Origin: Steromphala cineraria
Taxonomy: Eukaryota; Mollusca; Gastropoda; Trochida; Trochidae
Direction of reading: 5' to 3'
Assembly: GCA_916613615.1 (NCBI GenBank)
Contig: OU744720.1
Span: 72,319,338 to 72,383,337, forward strand
DNA length: 64,000 nt
Shown piece after piece: positions 19,990-33,245 of this stretch (position 1 is its first letter; each line of letters begins with the position of its first letter). The notes under the pieces were generated by a model that ran no database searches, had not been told where the DNA came from, and was given only the letters and a program-made list of their open reading frames with translations. Position numbers and translations under genes: made by a program.

Positions 19990-22900
19990 ATATAAGATTT
20001 ATATCTTTACAAATGTAATGATCGCCCAAGGAATTGTGTCCATTTAATGATACATATTGAAGATTCATCTGGTGAATAAATGCATACCAATTGTAGAATG
20101 CTATGCAACTGTGGAGGTCTTTCAAGTTAATTTCAACCCATTCTGTGTCCATAAAATTGTGACAAATGCGTATTCAAGGAGGTAACGATGATTCTAGAAT
20201 TCAATGATGTTGAAGCATCTTAAAGATGCAAGGAAACTCTTCAATGAACTGTTCAGTTACATTTGTCAATAATTATATCTTTATTTTGTTAGATTTATTC
20301 AAAGAGGTTATCTCCACAAGACCAAACAGGACGCTGTTTAATCTCACTTGAAAAATGCACTTAGACATTAAAGGATTTGAACCAGCTCTGATTGACATTA
20401 AGATGTGTTCAAAGTTCTTTTGATAAAAACGTGGATCGATTACTTAGACCAATCTTGAAAACAAGATGTTTAATATCCTTTTTGATAGTCATATTGATTA
20501 AAGGTTGATGTAAGAAACCGTCAAAACTTCCAAATGCTTTTACAATGACAAAACACTTGACGTAAATCGCTAAAATACTATAGAAATGTCAGGGTTTTGC
20601 CTTCAAGGTGATTTGACGATCATCGCTATATTATCTCTTAACCGTTAAAATACAAGTTCGAATATTTGACAAAATATTTAGCTTTTGCAAGCTCGAAAAT
20701 CTGCAAATTTTGTCTTGAATTTTGACTTGTCATGGTTTGCTTACAGATTGATGTTTTCTGTATGATATTATATGTTATTGTATATTTGTTGATTGTAATT
20801 TGAAATTATCTATACCGGAGGCACAAAAATAAAAAATAATCGCATTTTAAGAATCGAAAAAAAGTGTTGATTAAATACATACAATTCATGTTTCAATGTA
20901 CGTAAGCCTCTTAATTCCAAAAGAGAAAAAAAGTTAGCCAGCATTAACTACCAAGGAAAGGAACTGTTCTATCGATTTTAGAAAAGGGCTTTTATAGTAT
21001 TGATTCTTAAATGTATTAAGTATTTATAACAAATTATAAATATTTGGCTGAAAACGAAGACGGGAGTAGAGCGATTGCATTATACTTATCTAAGTTATAT
21101 TACCTTCTGCATAAGAAAGGATAACCTTAATGAAAAATCGTCTCTTAATTAGCAAATCAAAACAACATTACTATAAAGTCGTATCACATTTTAGATAAAG
21201 AAGAAATGTCTATGTTCTCAAAATAGAGTTAACGACAAATTTCAGCGTATGGATATAATTCTTTTTTTACTATATAACATTGCTTCCTAAACGTTCAAAG
21301 GAATGGTATTTCAGTAATGGTACAGTAATAAAGATAAGACTAATCACATACAATGGATATTATTTGTCTACAAACCCATCATCGTATCTAAAGAAGTATT
21401 ATAACCTCTAAAGGTCAAACAAAAAAACATGAAAGAAATGTCGAAAGCTGTTAAGATTTACGTGCAGACAAATTGATCATTCTCCGTGTAGTCTAATACT
21501 AACGTTTTAACTGTAACCGGTATTTTGATGTTAGGAAACATCATGAGTAACCCGATACCTGTTATGTTTCCTTTGTGTCACATAAACAGATTTTTAATTA
21601 CCGAAATCAATTAGACGCATGCAAGTTTCAGGTGGGCTAAGTCGGTTTAACAAAAAGCACTACCTGGTAAGAAAAACGGAATTGAAGTTGAATAGCTGGT
21701 CAAGAAACAATGGTACGTCACTAAACATGCAAACTAGTTACTAAATACGAAACTGTTACGTCACTCATACTCTGTCATCCCTGTAAAGCTATTAACTGCA
21801 GTTTCCACTCGTTCGCATTCTTTAGCAACATTCACCATTTTTTTATTCGTCAGCTGATAATTCTCAACCTTTGGCTATCACTTTCTGTGTAAACTTTTAG
21901 ATTTGAGTGTATAGGCTTTTGTCTTACCTCACTTAATTATCCCTGATAGGTTTGCTTTAAACTTTATTTATATTGGTTATTTGGTTTCTCTTTTGTATAT
22001 TTTTTTATCAGTATATTCCACCGTGTTCCGAGAAATAAAAGTTTCATGATAAATCATTTACAGGGATTCGAGCTCAATCCACTGAATGATTTCCTCTCCT
22101 CCCGTTGTGATTAAGTTTCATTCAGGGATGTAATTGTATGTTTTATTTTTTCCTATTTAAAAGCTTGTTTGTACTTCATTCATTTGAGTGTGCTGTTCTA
22201 GTCAAAAAGTCTTGTATTAATTGTATTCTTTGTGAATACTCGCTACACATAAGTCATTACCATGGTTGACATTAAAGTCAGAAATAAGGCTGTTACTTCT
22301 ATGGGAGACAGTGGGATATGCAATTTTCTTTTAACCCATGGTTTTATTTCTTTAGATATCTAATAAGATCTCCATTCAAACGTTGGTTGTTAAGAAATCG
22401 TCAATGTTCATGATCATTCAAGTTTGTTATAGAGCTTACATTGATTTGCCTATAGTCTTGGAACTTTGCAAGAAGGAAAGTCCAGAGTAAAGAGAAAATC
22501 AACATTTATTATTTTTAATTCATTTTGAAACGATGAGTGAAAGCCAAACGGGTAATGCGGTGGATTAGGATGCAACTTTTGACGCGATCAAAATAAGTAT
22601 GTCTCAGGTCAATTTGATTGTTCATTTCATTCAAGTAGAAATTCCGAAAATTAGCCGAATAACGTTTGACAAGACCACAAACTTTCCAGTTTAGGTATGT
22701 CTCTGGACAATTTTTTTTCAAGCAAACATTCAGAAGATTCACAAACTTTGACAAGCTTCAAGCATCCGTGGAAGTTGACGCAAAACTCGCACCTTATCCT
22801 TGAAATATGAGTGACGGCTCTTGAAATCAATAAGCACGGGTTTCTCGGACAGCTCACTAATTGCGAGTTTGAAATTAACAAGGAAGTTTACGTAACTCGC

Positions 22901-25780
22901 AGATTGACAAGTTTGCTTGTCTATGGCTTCGACACATCACGTCAATTTCGTGAAGGTCTCAGGCTAAAGAGGGGAAAATCGTGCAAACTTGGGCCAATTC
23001 AGTGAGAGCCAGTTTCATTCGTTGGTTAACATGAGAATGACTTTTGTTAAAGGTTCGAGTCTTTTTGTTAAAAAGGAACTTCAATATTTGTTTTGTTACG
23101 TTGGAATGTTAATCTGAAAGGTTAATATTTTCGAGGAAATTAAATGCATCAATTTCATTTTGACATCTAATCAAAAAGTGTTACATTAAGTTGTAGAAAG
23201 TTTAAATTCAATATATCTGGCGAGAGCAAACAAAATGTAATAACTTCATACAGTGAACAAACCTTTGTTAAATACTACATCAACTGTTTAAATTCTATTC
23301 TTTTAAACGCTTTCGGTTAAATCTATCTCAACAACGCTTGTTTTTTATGCTAACTTCAAACTTCAAGACCATTGAATAAGGCAATGTCTTTTCTAAAATA
23401 GCAATATTTTACATTGTGTTGTTTTAGAATGCCACCGTATGACACCGACATAAATCAACTGTTCTTTGAGTTCTGTGAATGCATTTTCCAAATGGGCATA
23501 CTTATTTCGTTCGTGGGCGATGCAACAATTTTGTATTTTACTGTATTCTTGAATAAGAAGCAGAGTTTTTTTTAACACAACCGGTGTTGCTACTACTAAA
23601 GACGAGTTGAAGTAAAAGAATATCATTAACTTTCGTATCGGTAAATTTGTCACAAATTAAGAAGTTTTTTCTCAAACTTTTTCAACATTTATTCATTTAC
23701 TACTCTGAAAAAAATTTGAACAGAAAGAACTATTCCTAATATTTTGATAAGTTAGTCTATAATTTTAGAATAATTATTGATTTTGAATTATAAATTGAAG
23801 TTGAAGTTGAAGATAAGAAGATTATTTTTCAAAGATATAAAATATTAATTTGATGTCATATCTTTATATCAATGAAAATGTTATTATATTGGAGGTAATT
23901 CAATTGTTAATTTTGTATTAACCTCAATGCAACCATTGCATTTTGAGTGTCCCTTCTAATGATCAAACCTTTAAATCTTGAATCGGCGTTCGATTCAGAG
24001 AGTTACTTCATACAACTATGTAATTATGTATGTTCAGCTGGATGTTATTGCTATAAACTAAAGTCAATTAACTCTATTTCCCAATAACTGTGAAAGGTGT
24101 ATTAACACATTTAAGGATGACTAAGTCAGCTCGGTTAATGAAGACTAACAAATCAAAAATAACTTGACTCATAAGACTTCATGTTCGTATTAGCCTATTT
24201 GTCTGACTGATAGGTCTTATCATAAAATCATTACTTGAACTAAGACACTTTCTTTGATCAACATAGCGACAAATCAAATTCTGCTTAAAATTGAAATTCG
24301 TTTTGACCAAGTACCACAATCCGGATCTTTTTAGTGTTTCATAAAATATAACTAGCAAAGCCAGAGCACTTTTGCAATCACAAACAAAAAACGAAACTAA
24401 ACTTCTATTGTTGAGATGAAGAATTGAGATTTTAACATTTAAATTTAATCATTATCACGCTAATGTCTTTAAAATGAAATACGTAAAACAGTTCTCTTCT
24501 ATTTAAAACAATATGATACTGCCACATTAAAGCAAAGGAAATGTTTTATCAATTTATCTAAATTCTGTGTTTGTAATGTAAGAACAAGTGACGGCTTAAC
24601 ATATCACCTTGGCGGACTATCCTCTCCAAATTCAAAAAAAAATCGAGGAAGTTTCTTGAGATTTGAAATATGTATACACAATATGTACTAAAAAATTTTG
24701 ATTTCGTAAAAATAATGTCCATATCATCTGGATATTCATATCACTTAGAAATAAAATTGTTTTTCGATTTGATTGATTTTGTGATGTTTTCTTTGTTAAG
24801 TGGACCATGCGAGATACTTGTCGTTGTTTGATAAACGAATAGTTCCCTTGAGACTAATAAGGATTCGTGGAAAAAGTATCGTGGGGGTTATGGCTTTACT
24901 TCATCGCTCATAATGCGAATAGCCTGTCGCTGATAAATGATAACAACACTTCTATATGGAACTGTATAGAATATTCCATTTCATTTCTACAATTCTAGTG
25001 CGTTACGGTTTGTTATTAAAATGTATCGGTAAATTCCAGTAATCAAGGTCTCGATTTTTATCAATTTTAATATTCATTACTATTAGAAATATTAATCATT
25101 TTTATAAAAACAAATGATTATGTATATTTATGACCGATTCCCACTGTAAATTTTACTTTCCTTATGTGAGAATTTTCTATCTTTGGATTCTTACATGACA
25201 TTGTACATGTATAAGAAAATTGTGATGGTAGTTATATTCTTATTTGGATTTTATTTCTTATAACCGATAATGTCAAACTTTCTTTATTATTCCGAAACGT
25301 TTACTATTCCGAAACTTTAACGTTCTATGTTTTGGAAATGATATTGAAATTATTCATCATTGTGAAAACATTGATATGGGTCTTTATCGTAAACGTTCAA
25401 ATGGTATTTGAGGTACTTATGCATGCATTTTTCCAGACAATGTAGATCAAAATATAATACCTTATCTACACTCTGATACGTTGCAAACTGTGAATTGGCA
25501 TACTCTTACTTACATAAAGACAATTTGTACAATTGATGTCAAGCATGGTTGTCTTCAGGTCATGTATATTTCACATTTGACATGTTGTTGGACTGCCCAG
25601 TCTCTACACGTCTTATATTAGCCATTAGTCGAACAGGATATTGTTCAAGGGCGCCATTAGCCAAAGTGTTAAATGGCTTCTTCATTTAGACTCCCATAAA
25701 TCACCGATCAGGTCTGTTTCAGACACATTTCAACTGCAATGACAATGTACATTTACACCGGACGTGATATTGGAATCCGA
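19990..25780. other. Long gene-poor tract
   Basis: Nearly 6 kb of AT-rich DNA with no recognisable TE ends, RNA genes or supported exons. Overlapping short frames at 22515-23005 (both strands) coincide with a mild rise in GC, including a GTG-initiated plus frame at 22811-23005, but there are no splice sites or motifs I can defend. A short (TTGAAG)3-like run is at about 23800. Confidence 0.5.
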
Positions 25781-25781
25781 T

Positions 25782-25889
25782 ATGGACATCATGGAAGTGT
25801 TATTCTTCACTTGCGCCATTATCCTCATCTTTGTTTCATTATTGCCAGCTCTGTCACTTTATTGGAGTTTTTGCCTCGTCGACAAATAA
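25782..25889 (+). CDS. Possible single-pass membrane micropeptide, 35 residues
   Basis: ATG 25782 opens 35 codons to TAA 25887-25889. The peptide begins MDIMEVLFFTCAIILIFV, has a hydrophobic core of about 25 residues and ends ...CLVDK. The layout (short acidic start, one transmembrane helix, charged end) resembles animal membrane micropeptides such as SERCA regulators, or could be an uncleaved signal-anchor of a first exon. No homolog is recognised by sequence, and a hydrophobic frame of this length can occur by chance in T-rich DNA. Confidence 0.18.
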   Translation: MDIMEVLFFTCAIILIFVSLLPALSLYWSFCLVDK

Positions 25890-28210
25890 CGTAAATACCC
25901 GACACATTCTGAGTGTCACACTCGCAAAACTTCGGTGAATGCTTTCGACGTCATTCAGAAATCTTCGATTGAATTTAAGGTCCAAATCCAACAGACGCCA
26001 TCTTTTCAATTAAAATTTTCGAAAGTTAAGATGTTCTTCAAACAGCTTGATAATTTAAGTCCTTACTTGTTTGCTTGGTAGCGGTTAATCCATAATTTGA
26101 TTGAAATTAAATCAGGATAAGAGAGATAGTGTATCTTTCCTAAATTATACAATCCGATGCTGTAAAGTCACAAATGTTGGATAAAAGAAACAAGTCCCCC
26201 GAAATAAGAATGGTACGATGTATTGTAGAACAAAAAGCATTCGTGATGGAGTCACTAATTTCAGTGATGATATGATAAAGTTTCTCATCTTTTTTCACTG
26301 TCAACAGGTTTAGTATAACCATTTCGACAACATGTGGTGTTCTATATGTCATGTTGAATAATGCTGATCAAGTCATATTTCTTGAACATTCAATTGGAAA
26401 TAAGTCTCCGCACCAACTCAACCTATCCACGTTCACAACTTCATATATACTTCATTAAATATGAGTATTGAGCAGAATTCGACATTTTTATTGGATTTGT
26501 CAAGTTTGACTGAGACAAGATTTGCATGAAAGGTTCTCATTTCCAGTTCTTTAAATCTAGTTATTTTACAAATTACTAACATGGACAGTTCAATTTATCA
26601 TGATTTTGACGTGTTTTGTTTCTCGTCAAGTGAATGTGTTATCAGTTTCAATTGATGTAGAGCTCGATCCCGATATGGTTTATTGTTTTGAACTCCAACC
26701 AGTACAAATCTTGACACATTCTGTCACGTCGCGGGTTCATTGATTAGTTTGCTAATACTTACATGACTTAAATCAATTACATGTATGGCGTTTGTGTATA
26801 TCCTTCAATACTCAATTACGGCCGCTTGACTCAAGGCTGTAAACAATTTTAGCAATAGCCTGACCAGTTAAGAGAGAAAGGGCGATGTGATGTGGCCGGT
26901 TATGATTGGCTGAGAGAAGTTTTACAGACTGAAAATAGAATGTTTGTTTTCAAAGTCATTAAATGGTTATTTTGCGCATGTTTTTGAACAAACAAAGTAT
27001 CGATGTTATCTCATCACATCTTTTTGTATCCATTTCTGCATTGTGTACCCCTCGGGGTTATATGATGTTTAACAGAAACAAATTGAAAAAACATGGGTTT
27101 AATGTAAACAAAAAATATTGTAAAGTTGTTTTCAACCATTTAAAAATATTGAGCTTATTTAAATGATAGAGTATTGTTAAAAACATGTCAAGATTGATAT
27201 ATTAATACATAGATGTTAATATGTAAAAACATATATTAGCAATCGAGAACTCCAAATAAACATATAACTATTTATAGAATTTAATTTGACCTTTTCTCCT
27301 TTTTCTGATATCAAGTTTAATCTTTAAAAAATGCTGTGAAAGGCACCGTTTCATATGAGATATTCAAAAACAGCTTAAGATTATCTCTGAAAAATATGTT
27401 GTTTGTTTTTCATACTGAGACATATATATCCATATCCAGCAACCTAATAAACTTTTCCCATCGTCTGGCTTGTCACAGTTAGTGAAGACAATACGAGACT
27501 TCTGCGACACAGTTATAGAATCACCAAGACATGAGGATAGTCTCAACACTTGATTGTTCAGATGTGTTATAAGGGTTGATTTTCGTATTCAAATGTACTC
27601 AAGCAAATACCATTAATTGAATAAAATATTTAAAAACATAAATGTCATAAGTATTTCCATAAAAAGGAATGGTACTGCATTTTAAAACTCATTAACAATA
27701 AGAGCTTTAGTTGCATTAGCAAAAAATACAAATAAGAAGATTGAAGCCATTTCCTGATGAAAGTCATTTTGGAACTAGTTTTTAGGAAAACCCGGTCAGT
27801 TGATATTAGTACCGAATACAAAACGAAACGCCAAGATTCCAATGAGAAAACGAAAGGATGCGAGTGTTAAACCCATTTTCTTAATAGACTGTCACTTTAC
27901 TGAGGCACTAAAGACAAATTAGCTCTGGTGTTGGTGACACCGTTATCATCAGCTGAGAGGTCGGGATGTCGAGGGTAAGAGCGATTGATATACTACTATT
28001 TGTTTCTCCTGTAGAGCGGTTTGTACTCTTCTGGTAATATGTAAAGGATATTAACCTGTCCCTAGGGTTTGATTGAAAATGTAAACGTGAGGGGTATGGG
28101 GAAACCCGTGGGCCGTATTCTAGAATGTCCCTGGGAAAAGAATTACCTCCAAAAGGACACGATTACGACACCTGAGGTTTATATGTCACATTATTAAATC
28201 AAAGGTAGAT
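25890..28210. other. No gene recognised
   Basis: AT-rich, with unsupported short frames at 26140-26352, 26963-27166, 27364-27549 and 27645-27842. No TE termini seen. Confidence 0.5.
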
Positions 28211-28224
28211 CGTACACACCATGC

Positions 28225-28280
28225 GACGCCGCTAATGGCTGAAATATTGCCCAAGCGGCGTAAAACAATAACTCACTCAC
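28225..28280 (+). mobile_element. 5'-truncated SINE tail with a 12-bp target duplication
   Basis: The 56-bp insert runs from GACGCCGCTAATGGC through AAGCGGCGTAAAAC to ACTCACTCAC. It is flanked by TACACACCATGC at 28213-28224 and 28281-28292. A short element with an (ACTC)n 3' end and a direct flanking repeat is what a 5'-truncated, LINE-mobilised SINE leaves. I associate GGCGTAAAAC...ACTCACTCAC tails with gastropod genomes from memory. The flanking repeat is also part of the adjacent 150-bp unit, so array rearrangement is an alternative. Confidence 0.6.
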
Positions 28281-28990
28281 TACACACCATGCATGCTGGT
28301 TGCATGAACAATATGATTGTTGGCCATTTAGGTATCCTTGTCTTATACGATGCATCAAACATGAATAATCGTGAATAATCACATTATTATATATAAAGAT
28401 TTCATCTCACATGAACAGTCACGTATAACGTATACACCATGCAAGCTGGTTACAAGAACAATATGAGTGTTGGCTATTTAGGTATCCTTGTCTTATATGA
28501 TGCATCAAACATGAATAATCGTGAATATTCACATTATTATATATAAAGATTTCATCTCACATGAACAATCACGTATAACGTACACACCATGCATGCTGGT
28601 TACAAGAACAATATGATTGTTGGCCATTTAGGTATCCTTGTCTTATATGATGCATCAAACATGAATAATCGTGAATAATCACATTATTATATATAAAGAT
28701 TTCATCTCACATGAACAATCACGTATAACGTACACACCATGCATGCTGGTTACATGAACAATATGATTGTTGGCCATTTAGGTATCCTTGTCTTATACGA
28801 TGCTTCAAACATGAATAATCGTGAATATTTACATTTTATATATAAAGATTTTATCTCACATGAACAATCACGTATAACGTACACACCATGCATGCTGGTA
28901 AAATGAATAATATGGTTGTTGGTCATTTAGATATCCTTGTCTTATACGATGCTTCAAACATGGATAATCGTGAATTATCACAATTATACA
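28281..28990 (+). repeat. 150-bp tandem array, about 4.7 units
   Basis: Units start at TACACACCATGC near 28281, 28431, 28581, 28731 and 28880 (period 150, last 149). Each contains TTTAGGTATCCTTGTC, GATGCATCAAACATG and ATCACGTATAACG. Divergence is lowest in the middle units and highest in the last, as expected for unequal exchange. Confidence 0.95.
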
Positions 28991-30248
28991 TAGCAGGTTG
29001 AATAGTTTTCAAAAGTTTCATATAATGATGATTTATCACTTTTTTTGTAATAATGAATATTTTCTATACATTACATTTACATCTAAGAGTGATCGTGTTT
29101 GGTGAACATTTTATATATTTATATTCAATAATGACAATGTGTGCATTTAGATTACTAATGAAATAGTGCTTTAGATAAAAAAAATATTAAACATATACTT
29201 TGAAGATGTTTGTGTTGACAGGGTAACAACAACAACTTATTGAAATAACATATCATCATTTTCTGTTGATGAATATCGTATGTTAAATAAGCTCAATTTG
29301 TGTTATGACTACTGAATGATTACGAAAAACTGTCTCTGGTAGGGTTACTAAACTGATGTATTGATATTTCTTTAAATCAGGCACAAAACACAATTCTTAT
29401 AGTTTATGTTTTTTATGATGTCACGAATGTTGGATATTGTAGCATTGGGTATGAAAAAAGAAGATTACACAGATCACGTAAGATTTGACGAAAATCCTAT
29501 CTTGCAAAGAGACGTTTTTCATCTCTTCAATAAATTTGAAGTCTATACTGAAGATAATTGTTGATTTGGAAAAGCAAATTTTACTCTGCAAGAGCCGAAA
29601 ATAAGTTGTCAACAACTTTAAGTACTTAAACGTAAAACATGCAATCTATTTCAAGTGGAAAACATTTTTTATAAAAGATCGTGAATATGAATATCTCGAA
29701 AATATTATCTACAAATATTTAAAAACCTTGAATATCACGATTTGTATTTATGTATTCGTATACATAAGTATTACTTGATTATGAACATCTAGACTTTGAG
29801 TCTCTTCCACGTTTGCATCTTTTTGCACTAAGGGAGATTCATTCGTTTCATGTTACAGTGAAATTACGTAGTCTTGAATACATGATACAACAAAAAAAAC
29901 TAAAGTAAACACGATAAAAGGAAGAAACATTTTCTTTCACCTTGAGATGCACCGTGAGAACCATTAACAGATAATCTTGTATACCAAAAGAAAGGAATGT
30001 AATAAAATCAAAAATAGATGAATAAACTTTACAAACTAACAGAATATGTTTATTTTCCCATTCCCTCAAGAACACAGCAATGAAATATTTAACTTTAAGA
30101 CAGAGCCAATCGGTATTTTGTGATTTATTGTATAAGGTTCAATATGTCCATATGGAAGTATTAGGTTTATAAGGAGCAGTGGATCGTTGCAAATCATATT
30201 ATTATCCTTATGTTCTAGACATAGTTTGTAGTACTCAAGACGTCCACA
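28991..30248. other. No feature recognised
   Basis: AT-rich DNA. Minus-strand frames at 29421-29615 and 29848-30075 are unsupported. Confidence 0.5.
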
Positions 30249-30252
30249 TTAA

Positions 30253-30535
30253 AGGGGCAGTAGCACGTTTTTAGGGGGAATATAAGGTGATGTCAGAAAC
30301 ATGAAAATAAATGGTTCGATTAGAAAGACAGTGTATTTAAACTAAATGGATCAGTAATTATTCAAATATATAACGTAAAGTTTAGTCATGCGACTCCTTT
30401 TTCTTACACAAAATGAATTAACGGTGTTCACAACAAATGGTCGAAAAAACTGTCAAAATAACATTTAACATTAACTTACAATTATCAGTGAAAAATTAAA
30501 CATATATGATTATCAAAAAAACGTGCTACTGTCCC
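30253..30535 (-). mobile_element. TTAA MITE copy 6, internally deleted
   Basis: It has both TIRs and TTAA on each side (30249-30252, 30536-30539), but the central part after ATGGTCGAAA is deleted, leaving about 283 bp. It shares AAAATAACATTTAAC with copy 4 and also shares copy 4's neighbouring 200-bp segment in inverted orientation. Confidence 0.85.
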
Positions 30536-30539
30536 TTAA

Positions 30540-30748
30540 AGCGTTTATCTTGCAAAAAGCTTTTATTAGGTAATCTGTATGACGTGTACCAAGGGACGCA
30601 TTTAGCCATAGAGATACATGTTTCTGTGTTCAAATCACAATATACTTACTAAAAACTAAAAGCAATATCCTTTAGACTACCAAAATTTTTCTTTCAATAA
30701 TCCATTCCCCATCCCCACTTATGTGTAAGACTCAACTAAACCATTCTG
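30540..30748 (-). repeat. Dispersed segment, inverted copy of 11756-11958
   Basis: It runs from GCGTTTATCTTGC to AACCATTCTGG and is the reverse complement of the segment at 11.8 kb, joined to a MITE end in both places. See the entry at 11756. Confidence 0.75.
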
Positions 30749-31930
30749 GTAAGAAAACATGCATGTTTACCAATCGTACAGACCATCAACACTTAGTGCT
30801 CTTTAAGGTTCATCAAATAAATTACATTAAAACAAATCTAACTGTTGCAGCTGCTTCCTCTTGTTCATTCATGCACAAACAGATTTTATACGATTAAACA
30901 AGTTCCGGACATGCGCAGCTTCGCTAACATCCGGCCAATCCTCGGCACCAAAGGAGCGGGTGTCACCACTAGCAGGAATCACTTCAAGGAACACTGAAAG
31001 GGCGTTTAGCGCGAAGGTTGGGAAGTTCACTGAACACCACCGCTAATTTAAGCTGCTCCCTGATAAACAACTGCCGTCCGTCTCACGGAATACAAGTTCG
31101 TTGCTTTAGACAAGCGGTACGAACCATCTTCAGAGAAGTTCCTGAGGAGGATATTTCATTGTGTCCTCATGAATAACATGTAACATTTCATAATTTTGTG
31201 ATTGAGGCTCATTTTTAGCATGTCATATTTTTGTTTAATATAAAAAATATAAACATATGACTTATACAAATATTTTGTTTACTATCTGTGTCGCTTGTGC
31301 TCAATCAAATCATCCGTTTGTAAACATAAGTGTAAAATCAACAATATACCGTCATGACATGGGAAAGGAGAATGAATTTGAAATTGTTATAATAAAATTA
31401 TTATATCTTTATTTTGTATTTTATCTCGCATTAGAAATTGTTTATTGGACAAATACTTCGCCTACTACATCTATAGTTTTAGTATTGGAATCTGATTAAT
31501 AGTTTAGCATTTGTAGAGTGTAACGAATTATGAAACAAGAAAGGAAGAAAAGATGATATCAGGTATTAGAGAAAGAAATATTGTTCAAGAAATTGTATGT
31601 TTTCTTTTACTAATAAGACTTGTAAAAATCTTTATTTCATTTTTTTTTGAATTCTTAACAATTAAAGAGAACATTCAGGTAGACTAAATGGTACACATAA
31701 ACAAAGTGTTTCACATTTGTAAAAAGGATCCCATATATTGTTTTTAGTACCATAAATTAGTTCGTTGTTTCGTTGGAGAGAGAAACGGTGTCATTAACAA
31801 TAGACTCACATCTTTAACATATTAGTATAGTATATTTCAAGTACATGTATTAAATCTGCTATCATATGTTCGATCTTATTAATAAGAGAAACATTTATGA
31901 TAATGTGATGAATGATCACACGAAACATAT
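30749..31930. other. Intergenic DNA with a GC-richer pocket at 30900-31150
   Basis: The pocket contains several short frames (for example ATG 30911, 28 codons) but no splice-bounded exon that I can defend. The rest is AT-rich with unsupported frames at 31257-31499 and 31866-32054. Confidence 0.45.
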
Positions 31931-31939
31931 TAATACTGA

Positions 31940-32301
31940 TATGTTTCAAAATTTCTCAATCAATTTGCATTTTTTTTTTGAATTGAGTCATATGTTGTTA
32001 TATCATAACATAATATCTGGATTTGGAAACGATACCTCCATTCAATACCAATAAATAAGAATAAAATCCTAATGAATAAAATCGATTAATAACCTCTCTA
32101 CAACTACTCCAATGCCCCGATGTTTCAAACCTGTTTAATCAATTTGCAATTTTTTTGTTTGAATTGAGTCATCTGTTGGTATATCATAACATAATATCTG
32201 GATTTGGAAACGATACCTCCACTCAATACCAATAAAATAGAAAACAATCCTAATGAATAAAATCGATTAATAACCTCTGTACAACTATTCCAATGCCCCG
32301 A
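31940..32301 (+). repeat. 181-bp direct tandem duplication
   Basis: Two adjacent copies (about 31940-32118 and 32121-32301) share GAATTGAGTCAT, ATATCTGGATTTGGAAACG and CCAATGCCCCGA at a constant offset of 181 bp, with a few point and homopolymer differences. Confidence 0.92.
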
Positions 32302-32908
32302 AGAGTAATTGTGCACAGAGTGATGCACATGAAACACGGGCACCAAACACGCAGAACCAGATCTCACAATCCAAATCTTAATTTATTGTTTGCAAAATGG
32401 GAAATACGAGTTTTGTTAGTAACGGAGGAATTCAGAGATGATCGAATTACAAAATCATTTTTAAATACACCGGATGGTTATAAGGGGAAGTAGATTTTAT
32501 GTTCTTGTTTCAACGTCTCTGTGGCTTCTTCTGGCTGAATCCATTGGTATCAATTTGATAAGATTTATTTCTTCATCAAAATTTAGAGTTTGTCGGAAAT
32601 TATTCTTGAAGAGTGAAAGGATAAAGTTAATGAAGGAACATAAAAGTTTTACAATTTGATTTATTTAGGTGTTCAATTCTGTATCAATCTTAATGTAGCG
32701 GATCAAAAAACCTTTTTAAAAACGGGATCGTAAGTTTTCAGCTATCAGTGACGTCACAGTTATTTCTTTCCTCGTCAAAAAAGTGTGCGAATCATAACCA
32801 AACTCAAACCGAAACTCAAACTGTGTTGTTAGGGATCATTGAATCATGGAACACTATAAGTATATGATGATGAAAATTGGTTGAGGAAGCATCTATCACT
32901 GGTAACCT
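32302..32908. other. No feature recognised
   Basis: A short frame at 32293-32493 begins at the end of the duplication and is basic, but has no domain, signal peptide or splice context. Confidence 0.45.
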
Positions 32909-32912
32909 TTAA

Positions 32913-33241
32913 AGGGGCAGAAGCACGTTTTAGGGAAAATTAAAATTAATAGTTCCAATTGAAAGACAATGCATTTAACCTAAATGGAGCAGTAATAATT
33001 TAAATATACAATGTAAAGTTAAGCCATGCGATTCCATTTTCTTACACAAAATAAATTAAAGGTGTTCAAAAAAAATGGCCGCCAATGGATTTTATGTTAA
33101 CCTTCATACTTTGTCCTCTGACTATGAATGATTGACTTCTGTAATGAAATTTTTGACTCTGTCAAAATAATACATTTAGCAATACAATTATCAGTGAAAT
33201 ATTTCAAATATAAAATTATCAAAAAATGTGCTATTGCCCCT
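32913..33241 (-). mobile_element. TTAA MITE copy 7
   Basis: A full copy with a short deletion after the left TIR (the GGGGGAATATAAGG block is missing). TTAA at 32909-32912 and 33242-33245. Confidence 0.87.
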
Positions 33242-33245
33242 TTAA

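Noticed and set aside
28281..28990. CRISPR-like array
   Set aside because: The units are contiguous 150-bp direct repeats without spacers, in eukaryotic DNA; the same applies to the 35-, 40- and 48-bp arrays.
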